Counted from the stretch's first letter, positions 21,746 to 34,311 are shown. The stretch: 64,000 nucleotides of DNA from Tethya wilhelma (GCA_964030475.1 CAXIPT010000010.1:254177-318176), one strand, 5' to 3'. A program made the numbers and translations. The notes: generated by a model from the letters alone, not told the origin.

Positions 21746-22803
21746 TTTAAACGAATGTTAAATTCACAATTGTAAAAGCTTGGTGCTGGACTTGCTCTGA
21801 GTTGTTATGTTGTTTACAGGCCTATATACTAACATATATATGCAATATTCATATATATAGTAAATGAATGTATTATGGAGGGCACATGTGACAGGCGTTT
21901 CTATTATTCACTTGTTTTTCCAAGAAAAATAATACTATGATGTCATCATTGTTTTTGCATGTGATACAATATGTAAATTTCATGTGATTCTGTCAGTCGA
22001 TCTGGCTGTAGTGGACTGTCATTCCAATGTATTGCATGCACTAGTGTATCTGATTTTCTGGAAACATATGTATGAATAAATTAAATGGCATAATTATACT
22101 GAGTGTACCATCAAATTGTAGCCTTGTTCTCAGACCTTCTTCAGAATGCACACTATTTATGCTGGCATTATTTATTTCATATCGATTTACACGAAAAACC
22201 AAACCATTATTACGAACTTTCAGCCAACAATCTTCCTTAGTCTCTGACCATATCCTGACTAACTGACTGACCTTAAAAATCATTGGACAATCACTAACTT
22301 TAGACCACATTCTGGCCAACTGACCTTCACAGTAATGGCAGCCTGTTTCTTCAGGTACTCCAATCTCTTTTGGTGGGCCTTTCTTTGTCAATAGCCCTTC
22401 TAATGAGCCTGTAAGGCCACAGTCTGCCTCTCTCTCTCTTTCTCTCTCTCTCTTAGTATATAGAACACGTATAATTGTTGTTTTGTATCTTGCTTAAGTT
22501 TAGTATTATATGTTATGTCGTGTTATATTTGTTATGTAGTATTATTGATAATAGGATTCACACACTTGTATTAGCAATGCTATAGTATCATTATGGGGTG
22601 TGCCACATTGCAGTGTGATGAATTGAGCCTGGTATAATAACACTGCATGATTAACAATTACCATGAATATCATCACTACTTAAACTCTATTGGGAGTAGT
22701 ATAGTCCCATGTATTATGACAATATTCATACATATCCACAGCTTGAGCATAAATATAACATACAAAACATTGAGTACTCAGCAGTACGTAGCCATGTTTA
22801 TGA
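21746..22803. other. Intergenic, upstream of member A
   Basis: No gene seen. The part 21830-22150 is related to 25910-26180 (shared GGCACATGTGACA-type words and GTAGCCTTGTTC...AGACCTTCT), so the two genes' 5' flanks descend from one ancestor. A CT-rich microsatellite lies at 22422-22454. Confidence 0.7.
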
Positions 22804-22840
22804 TCATGTGCACACTAAGTGGTAGGTATATATGGCATAA

Positions 22841-23860
22841 TTGTGATAAGCTTCTATTCTCTTGGCACACAAGTAGGGTATTAGAAGGGTAATCAGTTGG
22901 TTGATGTTGAATGTGAGATAATACAGCTTTGGGTAAATCGAGGTCAAGGTGTCTGTTTCATCTTGCCATGGTAGTAGGACGTTTCCAACCTCAAGTGAGG
23001 CTGCTATGAAGTAGATGATCCACGGTAGTATGAACCACGTCTGAAAAATTTCATTCAATGTTTTTACCTTTTTTCCTTTTTCACGATACTCCTGTGTAAC
23101 TGTTTTGACATACTCATCTGTTGAGTTCAGTTGCTGTACAAGTATGCTAATCGCATCATTTTCAGGAAGTCCCAATTCAGCCCTGGAAGAGTCATTGCTG
23201 GAATTTTCATTGCCTTATGGCCACCACACTCTCCCAACCACCATTGTAGTGACAATCATCCCAACTCTCACTGAAAAGGCCCATATGTAGCGTAGTACAT
23301 TTACAGCACAGTAAGCAATGTAGACTATGCCAATCTCCTTGTCGCAAGTTACTCTCTTCGTGTGTTCGATCTCTTGTACTATCCCAAGTGCAGGAATGCC
23401 CACCACCCCAAGTAAGAAGTAGGGAATTAAAATGATAACAATGCAAATTAGCGTCGGTGTAGTGCAAAGCCTTTTCCCCCCAGCGTTTATAACTGTGTTG
23501 ATAAACTTTAGATCTTTCCCTACGAATATTATCAATCCATAACTGAGAAAGCTGTATTCAGCGATTCGAAGTATATTTATGAGTGTGTATATACAAACCG
23601 TAAATATCTTGACCAGTTTGATGTTAGTTTGTGTTCCATTCGACACTGCACCTATGTACGTATTGTTTGGATTGCTGATGCATGTGTTTCCTCCAACTTC
23701 AGTTGAATATCGTGTGACAAGCAACAACATCTTAACAACAAATGTGCATATAGCCAGAGTTGACACAAGTACTGCCACTACTTGGGCTCTCTCCCATTTC
23801 CTCTGCCAAGCAAAATAAAATAATAGTTACTGTTATACTCTTGGCACATTTTATTATATA
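22841..23860. repeat. Segmental duplication, copy 2 (pairs with 20070-21090)
   Basis: Same sequence as 20070-21090. The left junction joins it to unrelated DNA; on the right a MITE follows, then diverged homologous flank (24014 onward against 21090 onward). Confidence 0.93.
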
Positions 23861-24013
23861 CAGTGTTCCCCCAAAGAGGCATTAGGGGGGCGCTCCCCCC
23901 TCCTTTCAACTGCCTCCTCCCCATACAAATACATATAAGACTGCTAATTTTCGGAGAATTTTAAGCAACCCCTCCCACTCCCCCTCTTTACTTTTTTTCT
24001 GGGGGAAACTCTG
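23861..24013. mobile_element. MITE with CAGNGTTNCCCCCA ends
   Basis: CAGTGTTCCCCCA and TGGGGGAAACTCTG at the ends, flanked by ATATA on both sides, 153 bp. It interrupts flanking DNA shared by members A and B. Confidence 0.75.
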
Positions 24014-25658
24014 ATATAATTATATACATCCTGTCATAGTATTTGAATTGGCCTATTATAGCATCAAAGTAAAGCATTAATTTGGCACTATTCCAAGTTG
24101 CATTGACTTATACCTATCATATATGTAACAAACAAATGGCAAGCAAAAAAGTAAAAAAATTTTGCTTGATATAGGCATGTCTGTAGTTGTAATTATAAAG
24201 TAGTGTGGCAACATTAATTTAATGTGATTAGGAAAGCCATCTTGGACATTGCATCAGTTGGTAGTTATTATTGAAGTCTAGTTTACATGATTCCAAATTT
24301 TGAAAATAATGCTAAGAAATGGTAGAACAATAAATGCCTATAATTGACTAGTTAAGAAAAACAAATTGCCATCATCAGCAATGCCACAATTAACTAATCC
24401 ATCCTCATTGGTTGATAAAGGGTTAAACAAGAGAGTGATCTAGTGTGCAGGTATTCCCATTTCTCTGAAATGTCACAACACGTCAAGGCATGGCATTCTA
24501 TACATATTGACACATCCACTTCCTTTAATACCTTCCATGTACTCTGGGGCGTGTTCTTCTCATTAGGCTGCATATATATACAAACAATGTCATGATTATT
24601 TATGGGTATTCAGCTCAGTGAATTGATGAATACTGATGCACATTTCACATTTAAACATGTAACAACAGTGCTGCATGATCATCGTCAATTTGATTCTGGC
24701 CTGACTTGGTCATCAGTGTATGCTGCAGTCACTGAACTGACCATGCATGAACACTGAGCCACTATCATGCCATAGTTCTACAAAGTGTTATGTTTTTACT
24801 CACTAAATGTAACTTACAAGACTTGCAAGCAATTGAGTAACCTGTTTCAGTACCTGGGCCAAGCACAAGCCTAAGCACAAATCCAGTCCAACTGAGCTCT
24901 ATGATAACACATGCTACACTGGGTGTGATCAATATATACATGTGCAGCTTCGAAGCAAAGCACTCAGAGAAGCACAAAAGCTGTAGATCTCATAAACTAC
25001 AGTGTTTATAACAAGATGCTATATGCAGTACATAAGATAACTTTGATTTATGAATGTAAATACCTTCTATTTCCCATGTAGAGTTGCCGTTCTTCAGATT
25101 ATCCCATAACTGATAGGCAGACGTACACATAAAACAACACTCATAATCGCACTGAGGCTTAATTAATAAGTATGGAATAGGCAGTAGGTGTAACGTTAGG
25201 TTCTAAGTTTTCACTATTTCTAGTTTGCAGAAAATGTCTTTGCTGCTTAATCTAAATTTGTAAGTGGTGTTTTTTTTTTTGTTTTTGTAAGAGTTACGAA
25301 AGCAGTAACTGAGTTAAATATTTTCCCCCTCCTACAACAGCTGTGGTAGCTTGATACATCACACTTTATATTGCAAAACCCTCTGCCAGTGGAAGCTTTT
25401 TGATTGTTAACAAATTCAGACTATCTCACCACTTTTGTTCTTACGGATGTATATCTTACAAAGTGTTATTTATATTTACCTCTTTGTTTCCAGCAACGTC
25501 TTCCATTCCCTGTTGGTTCTTTCCACGCACTGTATCATACTGTATGTGTGAAGTAATTATTGTTCATACATACTCTTAATTGTGATCAAAAAAAAATGAC
25601 AACTAGAAGTATCTTAATCAACCTACAAATGTTAATATAGTATGATAAATTTTTGTGG

Positions 25659-26340
25659 GTGCATGTTTGTTCAGTGAAAAACACAAAAAGTTTAGGCACA
25701 GTGAATTATTTTAGCACAGAATTAAGATATTTTATGTTGTATTGTAGCTATTATACAACTCTTACTCCTTTTCTGCAAAGACATGCCATTTTAACTCTCC
25801 TGTCAGGCCTTTCCACTTGAGCTGAATGTAAATTCACAATAAACAGTAAAAGCTTGGTACTGAACTTGCTCTGAGTTGAGATTGTGTTACATTGTGTAAA
25901 GGCCTACTAATATTCATATCATTGCTTGTGGTGAATGAATGTATTATAGAAGGGACATGTGACATATATTCCAGTTATTCACTTGTTTTTCTCAGAAAAA
26001 CAAGATTACATCACGATTTCTATTATGTGTAATATCAGTGTGTGCATGCATTTTATGTTATTCTATCCGTCAATCTGTCATTCCATATGTATCACAAGCA
26101 CTAATGTATCTGATTTCCTGAGAGTGTGTGTATTGTATAACTGAGTCAATTTGTAGCCTTGTTCCTAGACCTTCTCCAGAATGCACATTAAATTTTTGGA
26201 GTTGCAATGATACGTTGCATGGGGAATGCCTGGCAAAACTTCTTGTCGTATTGTGTTTTAGTGATAGTAATTGCCCTTAGTGAGGGTTAATCTAGTCTGC
26301 ATTTTTGTTTGTTTGTTTTGTGTGTGTGTGTGTGCGTGCA

Positions 26341-26388
<48 letters not shown>

Positions 26389-27830
26389 TGTCCAGTGAAA
26401 ACTGAAGAGTGCTAGATGGTGATAAACAGCTGTTGTTCACGCTATTCAAACTGCCATTTGTATGCCATGCCTATCACTTAATGTCTCCATGATCATCTAT
26501 GTGACTACTACTACTCAGTGTTTTGTTTTGCCCAGCCTGTGGAAATGTATGAATTCTAGTCATAGCAGGTACATTGGCTTAAATTATAGTTTTATTGTAT
26601 AGCCATTGTCTGTCTTGAACTTGATCTGTATTGATATATGCTTACTCTAGTTCATATGTGGTTTCAATTAGTCACCAAATATTGAGTGATTTGATGATAA
26701 CAAATTTAAAGTGTTTTTGCAATGTTGAAAACTACAACATCAAGAATTTTCCCTACTTCTGGCATATACATACATGTATTTACTGCATTATCAATACATT
26801 GTTACACAAATTTACAAAACTGTATGTGTATTCTATATGCTACCTTTAAGATGTTCATCTAGAACAAAATTTAACCACATATTATTTACTTTCAGTAGTT
26901 ATAAAAGAGTTTTGCATACAGTAAAGAAAAAGCCCACTAGTAGAAATATAAAATAGAGTGGACTACTTATGTCAACTAAGATATCAATCCCAATGAGCCG
27001 TGGACAAAAGTCATAGTATTCAATTTTTGTAATCTTCATCATTGCACCAAAATTTCTTGCAAAAATTTTCCGCTCCATACGTTCATAGTATTTCTTGTGA
27101 TAATGTTCTATTTTCTTAGCACACAAGTAAGGTATGATGAGGGTGATAAGCTGGTTGATGTTGTACATGAGGTAGTAGAGTTTGGGGTAAATAGATGTGT
27201 ATTCTTCTTTGTCATCTTGCCAAGGTAGTAGCACATTTCCAACTTCAAGAGAGGCAGCGACAAAATAGATTATCCAAGGGAATATAAACCAAGTCTGAAA
27301 TATTTCATTGCAAGTATGTACTAGCTTTCCTTTTTCGTTATATTTTTTGTCAAGTCTCTTGACATATTTGTCTGTTGCATGTAAATCTTGAATATGTCCC
27401 TCGGATATTGGTGTTTCATCACTATTGGATGTTTCTTCCTCATCACTACATTCTTCCCATACTTGTTTTATCGCTAGTGTATAGACAATCATTCCTACAC
27501 GCACAGAAAAGTCCCACGCATATCGTAGCACATTTATGGCACAATATGCTATGTATACTCTCCCAATGGTTTTATCGCACTCTTTTTGTTTTGCATGTTC
27601 GATCTCTTGCACAATCCCCAAGGCTGGTATAACTGCTATTCCCAGTATGAAGTAGGGAGTCAACATTATAATGATACAAGTTAACAAAGATGGTTTGCAA
27701 AGTTGTCGTGTGCATATATTTTGTAGTTTTTTAGAATATTTTTTGTTGTCACCACACTTTTGTACTACAGTTATAAGTCCGTAGCACAGAAAGCTGTATT
27801 CAAAAACTCGAAGTACTCCAAGCAAAGTGT
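25659..27830. repeat. Tandem duplication unit 1
   Basis: About 2,172 bp directly followed by a copy at 27831-30019. The only difference I noticed is the length of the GT microsatellite (26338-26386 here). Confidence 0.95.
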
Positions 27831-27837
27831 GGTGCAT
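26899..27837 (-). pseudogene. Seven-transmembrane family, member C' (N-terminally truncated duplicate)
   Basis: A 312-residue open frame identical to the intact member at 29088-30242 from GVLRVFEYSF onward. It lacks the two 5' exons, TM1 and the glycosylated first loop, because the duplication junction falls at 27830/27831. The junction happens to create an ATG (MHHTLLG) in frame. Six transmembrane segments remain. Product, if made, would have an altered N-terminus. Confidence 0.75.
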
Positions 27838-28513
27838 GTTTGTTCAGTGAAAAACACAAAAAGTTTAGGCACAGTGAATTATTTTAGCACAGAATTAAGA
27901 TATTTTATGTTGTATTGTAGCTATTATACAACTCTTACTCCTTTTCTGCAAAGACATGCCATTTTAACTCTCCTGTCAGGCCTTTCCACTTGAGCTGAAT
28001 GTAAATTCACAATAAACAGTAAAAGCTTGGTACTGAACTTGCTCTGAGTTGAGATTGTGTTACATTGTGTAAAGGCCTACTAATATTCATATCATTGCTT
28101 GTGGTGAATGAATGTATTATAGAAGGGACATGTGACATATATTCCAGTTATTCACTTGTTTTTCTCAGAAAAACAAGATTACATCACGATTTCTATTATG
28201 TGTAATATCAGTGTGTGCATGCATTTTATGTTATTCTATCCGTCAATCTGTCATTCCATATGTATCACAAGCACTAATGTATCTGATTTCCTGAGAGTGT
28301 GTGTATTGTATAACTGAGTCAATTTGTAGCCTTGTTCCTAGACCTTCTCCAGAATGCACATTAAATTTTTGGAGTTGCAATGATACGTTGCATGGGGAAT
28401 GCCTGGCAAAACTTCTTGTCGTATTGTGTTTTAGTGATAGTAATTGCCCTTAGTGAGGGTTAATCTAGTCTGCATTTTTGTTTGTTTGTTTTGTGTGTGT
28501 GTGTGTGCGTGCA

Positions 28514-28577
<64 letters not shown>

Positions 28578-30019
28578 TGTCCAGTGAAAACTGAAGAGTG
28601 CTAGATGGTGATAAACAGCTGTTGTTCACGCTATTCAAACTGCCATTTGTATGCCATGCCTATCACTTAATGTCTCCATGATCATCTATGTGACTACTAC
28701 TACTCAGTGTTTTGTTTTGCCCAGCCTGTGGAAATGTATGAATTCTAGTCATAGCAGGTACATTGGCTTAAATTATAGTTTTATTGTATAGCCATTGTCT
28801 GTCTTGAACTTGATCTGTATTGATATATGCTTACTCTAGTTCATATGTGGTTTCAATTAGTCACCAAATATTGAGTGATTTGATGATAACAAATTTAAAG
28901 TGTTTTTGCAATGTTGAAAACTACAACATCAAGAATTTTCCCTACTTCTGGCATATACATACATGTATTTACTGCATTATCAATACATTGTTACACAAAT
29001 TTACAAAACTGTATGTGTATTCTATATGCTACCTTTAAGATGTTCATCTAGAACAAAATTTAACCACATATTATTTACTTTCAGTAGTTATAAAAGAGTT
29101 TTGCATACAGTAAAGAAAAAGCCCACTAGTAGAAATATAAAATAGAGTGGACTACTTATGTCAACTAAGATATCAATCCCAATGAGCCGTGGACAAAAGT
29201 CATAGTATTCAATTTTTGTAATCTTCATCATTGCACCAAAATTTCTTGCAAAAATTTTCCGCTCCATACGTTCATAGTATTTCTTGTGATAATGTTCTAT
29301 TTTCTTAGCACACAAGTAAGGTATGATGAGGGTGATAAGCTGGTTGATGTTGTACATGAGGTAGTAGAGTTTGGGGTAAATAGATGTGTATTCTTCTTTG
29401 TCATCTTGCCAAGGTAGTAGCACATTTCCAACTTCAAGAGAGGCAGCGACAAAATAGATTATCCAAGGGAATATAAACCAAGTCTGAAATATTTCATTGC
29501 AAGTATGTACTAGCTTTCCTTTTTCGTTATATTTTTTGTCAAGTCTCTTGACATATTTGTCTGTTGCATGTAAATCTTGAATATGTCCCTCGGATATTGG
29601 TGTTTCATCACTATTGGATGTTTCTTCCTCATCACTACATTCTTCCCATACTTGTTTTATCGCTAGTGTATAGACAATCATTCCTACACGCACAGAAAAG
29701 TCCCACGCATATCGTAGCACATTTATGGCACAATATGCTATGTATACTCTCCCAATGGTTTTATCGCACTCTTTTTGTTTTGCATGTTCGATCTCTTGCA
29801 CAATCCCCAAGGCTGGTATAACTGCTATTCCCAGTATGAAGTAGGGAGTCAACATTATAATGATACAAGTTAACAAAGATGGTTTGCAAAGTTGTCGTGT
29901 GCATATATTTTGTAGTTTTTTAGAATATTTTTTGTTGTCACCACACTTTTGTACTACAGTTATAAGTCCGTAGCACAGAAAGCTGTATTCAAAAACTCGA
30001 AGTACTCCAAGCAAAGTGT
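27831..30019. repeat. Tandem duplication unit 2
   Basis: Copy of 25659-27830 with a longer GT run (about 28518-28574). It continues into the intact 5' part of member C, so this is the copy with the full gene. Confidence 0.95.
27938..27961 (-). other. Duplicate of the 24-nt first exon MACLCRKG
   Basis: Second copy of the exon at 25766-25789, carried along in the 2.17-kb tandem duplication, with the same ATG and GTAAGA donor. It sits just upstream of truncated member C' and could supply it with a start by splicing, but I see no second exon between them. Confidence 0.5.
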
Positions 30020-30780
30020 ATACAGCAACTGTAAATTGGTTATCTAGGTCTATTTCTTTGTGAGTGCTCAAGGTCTCATTTCTAGATAAGGTGTTATTAC
30101 TTTCCAGTTGAGGTTCGCTGCATTTGTGAGCTACTAGTCTTGCTGAGTAGCGAGGAGTAAGCAGGAGAAGTTTAGCAGTGAATGTAGCTATGGCCAGAAT
30201 TGACACAACTATGGAAACAACTCTAGCCTTCCTCCATTTCACCTGTCAATCCAAGTTAACATTTTGATTTTAACTTTTCCACTTTGGTATATATATGTTA
30301 TACCGTATAGCGGGATATTTTCGTGCGGTTAAAATTTCGTTTCAGGCCTTGAAAACAAGTTTTCGTGGTCTTATTTTCGTTCTGGACCCATGACGTGACC
30401 ATTGATTGATATTACCCGCGGCCACGTTTTAAAAATTTCAGATTTTCGTGGGCAAAATTTTCGTTTTCATGCTGACTGGAACGAAAAGAACGAAATTTTT
30501 CCCTCACGAAAATTTCCCGCTATACGGTAGTAATCAATCAAAATTAAACTGACAACAACAACAAAAAAATACTATACCAGTCGTAGAAGTAGCAAATTTA
30601 CTTATCGTGCAATAGTTACCTGATTCGGCTCATTTTCATCTTTTTGAAGAATGTATTTGGCCTTTACGTTCTGTAGTTTATGATGATTAGTATGCATGTG
30701 CTACTTATTCCCAAAATGTCTACTAAGCACTTGTAGTTTCTACAACATATACTCACCCCATCATCATCATTGATATCCAT
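29088..30780 (-). CDS. Seven-transmembrane protein, unrecognised tandem family, member C (intact)
   Basis: Exons 30757-30780 (MDINDDDG, 24 nt), 30620-30670 (NVKAKYILQ..., 51 nt) and 29088-30242 (384 codons plus stop), all joined in phase 0. Product about 409 aa. Seven hydrophobic segments: near VVSIVVSILAIATFTAKLLL, FTVAVYTLLGVLRVFEYSFL, LLTCIIIMLTPYFILGIAVI, YCAINVLRYAWDFSVRVGMI, TWFIFPWIIYFVAASLEV, YYLMYNINQLITLIIPYLCA and PLYFIFLLVGFFFTVCKTLL. N-glycosylation sites lie between TM1 and TM2. Loops TM2-3 and TM6-7 are strongly basic, so the N-terminus should be cytoplasmic and the very short C-terminus outside. One cysteine in the first and one in the second outer loop are conserved in the family. 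The long TM4-5 loop is charged. I do not recognise the family. Confidence 0.85.
30301..30529. mobile_element. MITE, TACNGTA family, copy 4
   Basis: Inverted ends TACCGTATAGCGGGATATTT and AAATTTCCCGCTATACGGTA, 229 bp, in an intron of seven-transmembrane member C. If the outer TA is the target site, this fits Tc1/mariner. Confidence 0.85.
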
Positions 30781-30939
30781 TTGGATCTTATATGAAGGGA
30801 CTGTCTTTTTCTTGTGAGTTACGTTTGGAAGTTTCTTCTGTTTTAGAAGAACTTATTTGTCTTTTTTTCTTATTATATACACATAAAAATGATGAACAAG
30901 GAAATATTAGGTACTACTGATAATATTCATTGTGTTAAA

Positions 30940-31225
30940 TTATAATGAATCTATTACTGGTGCTTCCCCTTTCTTTATCCTGTTTGTATTCATTAGTCTA
31001 TATGCTGATTAATGGTGTAATATTCATTTGCCTTGTTGATGTAATATTACAGTCTATATATATAAACAAGTATTTCCTAGTCGTGCTAGATTATGATGAA
31101 TACTATACTGGTGCTCCCCCTTTCCTCTATGTGCTGACTAATGGTGTAATAATTATTATTCATTTGCTTTGGTGCTTTTTTATGATGTAATATTAAAGTT
31201 TACAAACAAGTATTTCCAACAAGTA
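30940..31225. repeat. Diverged tandem duplication downstream of member C
   Basis: ACTGGTGCTTCCCCTTTC...ATTAATGGTGTAATA...AACAAGTATTTCC occurs at 30955-31080 and again at 31108-31220. Non-coding. Confidence 0.75.
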
Positions 31226-31426
31226 TTAAATTCTTTATATAGAAATAAGTAGGATAGGAGTGTGCAGTGCTGTAGTATATGGGTGTGACTAGTACAATGG
31301 TAAAAGTATAAAAGCACAAAAAATAAAGTAGAACAGCCACAACTTAGTACAATATTATTGGTAATTACTAAACAAACCTCATAAGCCATAGACAAAATAT
31401 TAGTTGCTCAGTGTTCATATCAAATT

Positions 31427-34311
31427 TTATATTATTGTTTTGGCAACTGTAAAGAAAAATCCTACCGCCAGAAACAAAAAATAGAGTGGGTTGCTTATAT
31501 TGATTCTTATTCCAGTAGCTATTATTCGGGGAGTGAAGTTGTAGCCTTCATTTTTTGAGATTGTCATAGTGGCTCCAAAATCTTCCTCAGATAGTTGCTC
31601 TTCCATCCATGTGTAGTATTTCCTGTGGCGGGTTTCTAGCTGCTTGGCACAAAGATAGGGCACTAGGAGTGTAATCAATTGGTTGATGTTATACATAAAC
31701 CAGTAAATCTTTGGATAGTCAGATGTAAACTTCCCATTGTCATCCTGCCATGGGTGTAGCACATTTCCAGCTTCTAGGGAGGCAACCAGGAAGTAGATGA
31801 TCCAGGGTACAATGAACCAAGTCTCAAACACTTCATTGCATGCTTCTGCTAGCTCCCCTTTTTGCTCGTACATTGTTTTCAGTTCCCTAACTTTTTTTTG
31901 AAGTTTGTTTATTTGCTGAATCAATTCAGTGCTGTTTGAGTATGTTTTATGTGTTTGTGTAGCTGCACTATTGTTAATCCCTTTTAACCACAGCTGGCTA
32001 ACTGTTACAGTGCTAACAATCATGCCCACTCGTACCGCTACAGCCCAACTGTAGCGTAGTGCATTCACTGCACAGTAAGCAAAGAAAACAATGCTGATAT
32101 TTTGAGACGTGTTACATTTCCTTAAGTGTATAACTTCTTGTACAATCCCTATTCCGGGAATTGCTATTATACCAAGTAAGAAGTAGGGAGACAGGATGAG
32201 ACAAATTCCAACCATCCATTTCCGATTGTTTGAAGCAATGTCTTTAATATTACCTTCTTTATTTTTTTTGTTACTGAAAAACGCAAATTTAATTAATCCA
32301 AAGCTGAGCAAACCATATTCAACTATTCTGAGTACGTATACTACTGCAACAATTGCAATGGTAAAATAATAACTGCCACTTGTTTGATTGCTTTGGTCTT
32401 CATTGAATCTTGAAAAAACATTTGATCCAATTTCAAATGTGTTGCTAGGGAATGATTCACAAGGATCGGTGTTAGCTAGCTCTCCATATCGTGTTAGAAT
32501 TAATGCTGCATTAATGACAAATGTTGCTATCGCTAGAATTGACACTATGATGGCTGTGATTTCTCCCCATCCTACTTGAGCCTGTATGTAAAATACCATA
32601 AAATTAAAGTGATGTACTATTAAGTGCATTGTAAAATTATGTTGTAACAATAATTAAAAGTGTTAGTGACTAACTCACCGATCCATTGTGTTGCCTTCCA
32701 TTCTATAGATATAGAGTGAACAAAAAATCTGTCAGACAGCAGACATACAGACATACAAAACGTACGGTGGTCCTGGAGGGCAAAATTGATTTTTAACTTA
32801 AGCGATTTACTTAAGCGATTTTAACTTAAGCATTTTACTTAAGTGATTTTACTTAAACGATTTTACTAACGCGATTTTACTTAAGCGATTTTTACTTAAG
32901 CGATTTTACTTATGCGATTTTAATTTTAGCAATTCTAACTTAAGTTATTTAACTTTAGCCTCGTTCCCAGGCTCCTCCCTCGCTAATTTTTCCTATACGT
33001 ATTAATTTCGATAAGCTATTTTAAATTAACTGATTTATTTGTTAAACAATTTTAGGCCTTAGAGAAAACCAATTAATTAATTGGCCATTTCATTGAAACA
33101 TTTATAATATCTACTGTACATAACTATACAATTGTATTTTAATAATAATTATTGTTCATTATCAAGCTGGAGAATTTTCAGATATTTTGTAGAAAGGGGT
33201 GTTCGATTGTTGATGATGCTTCAAGATCCATAATAATATGGACCACATGATAACACACAATTATGCAATAATTACAATATCATGCTGCTATTGTAAGGTG
33301 GTGAGTATCCTTATAACATTGCGCAATAACAATTATAATAATTATTGTTAACATAATTGCTTTTATTATAATTTATGCTAGTCTATCGAGCTAGACCCTT
33401 TTTTCTACCCCTGACATGCGACAGGAGGAAAAAAGTGTCTAGCACAGGTCACTGTTACAACGCAATTCATTAGTACAGAAGCCATAATGCATAATGTGGT
33501 TGGTTGTAAGTGGTTGTAAAACCAAACTGGTAACTGTAATGATATTCACCACCTTTTGCAGCAGTGGTAGCAATAGTAGCATGCTGCTGTAGTATTCATA
33601 ACACCACTTATCCTACAACCTCACAGCTAGTAGGCCTTGCAGCGCCTACGCAGTAATTGCTTTTGAGATTTCGAAAGCTTGCGCTCATTGGTCGAAAACG
33701 GCCGTGACGTAGGCAATTAAAAGTGACCTGTGCTAGACCCTCTTTCTCTCCCTGGCATTAGGCAGCGGTGAGAAAAGGGTCTAGCTTGATAGACTAAATT
33801 TATGCATGTACAATCACTTCTAACAATAATATAATAATTATTGTAAAGCACGCTTATAATTAATATTAACAAACAAGTTATAGGTACCAAAATAATAATT
33901 ACACTGTACTGTACAAGTATCTTATGCATTGCTGGAGTAACAATTATAAGGTATATTCTAACAAAAACTTTAATGACCCCCCTAAAATCGCTTAACAGAT
34001 AGCCTAAAATCGCTTAAGTCAAATCGCTTACGTTAAAATTGCATAAGTTAAAATCGCGTAAGTAAATTTTTCCCTCCAGGGCCACCATAAAAACGACTAC
34101 TGTTACCCTTACTGTGCATGCGCACGCCAAGGGTTAGTTACTGTACGTAATACATACTATAACATTACAAGAGATGTATTATAAAGTGCATTGTATAATT
34201 TTGCTGTTGCAATAATTAGCAGTGTTTACTTAGTTACTAACTCACCAAGCCATTCCGTTTAGAAGGTGTGGTATCATTTGGTTTCTGTATATATTGAATG
34301 CAGTAAGTCAT
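31427..34311 (-). CDS. Seven-transmembrane protein, unrecognised tandem family, member D (intact)
   Basis: Exons 34246-34311 (MTYCIQYIQKPNDTTP..., 66 nt), 32679-32702 (NGRQHNGS, 24 nt) and 31427-32581 (384 codons plus stop), phase 0 throughout; about 414 aa. Predicted membrane spans at about 38-60, 101-123, 153-177, 193-221, 283-302, 319-341 and 394-414, the last ending at the C-terminus. Glycosylation sites occur in both the TM1-2 loop (NQT) and the TM3-4 loop (NTS, NIS), which places those loops outside and the N-terminus inside. The first intron (32703-34245) is enlarged by a 1.3-kb transposon with a second one inside it. The start is the first in-frame ATG of the 5' exon; an upstream non-coding exon is possible. 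Confidence 0.85.
32766..34086. mobile_element. 1.3-kb non-autonomous DNA transposon with TTAAGCGATTTT subterminal repeats
   Basis: Inverted ends GGTGGTCCTGGAGGGCAAAA and CCCTCCAGGGCCACC. Beside each end lie many copies of ACTTAAGCGATTTT or its complement. No transposase. Lies in the first intron of seven-transmembrane member D and contains another element. Confidence 0.8.
33379..33796. mobile_element. Nested MULE-type MITE with 9-bp target duplication
   Basis: Ends TAGTCTATCGAGCTAGACCC and GGGTCTAGCTTGATAGACTA, flanked by a perfect 9-bp repeat AATTTATGC (33370-33378, 33797-33805). Inserted inside the 32766-34086 element. Confidence 0.9.

Larger units (their letters stand above)
22804..25789 (-). 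pseudogene. Seven-transmembrane family, member B (C-terminally truncated, same stop)
   Basis: Candidate exons: 25766-25789 (ATG, MACLCRKG, 24 nt, donor GTAAGA), 25480-25539 (YDTVRGKNQ..., 60 nt) and 22804-23802 (body). The body is identical in protein to member A up to AKRIEAYH and then runs into unrelated sequence. It therefore lacks the TM6-TM7 loop and TM7, and it carries the same in-frame TAA (23215-23217). The intron 23803-25479 holds a MITE (23861-24013) and otherwise unassigned AT-rich DNA. The 5' exons differ from those of A, so promoter and body may have different histories. I call it a pseudogene on the strength of the truncation and the stop. Confidence 0.65.

Noticed and set aside
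26258..26449. Open frame with His-Thr repeats
   Set aside because: Translation of a GT/CA microsatellite, present again in the duplicate.
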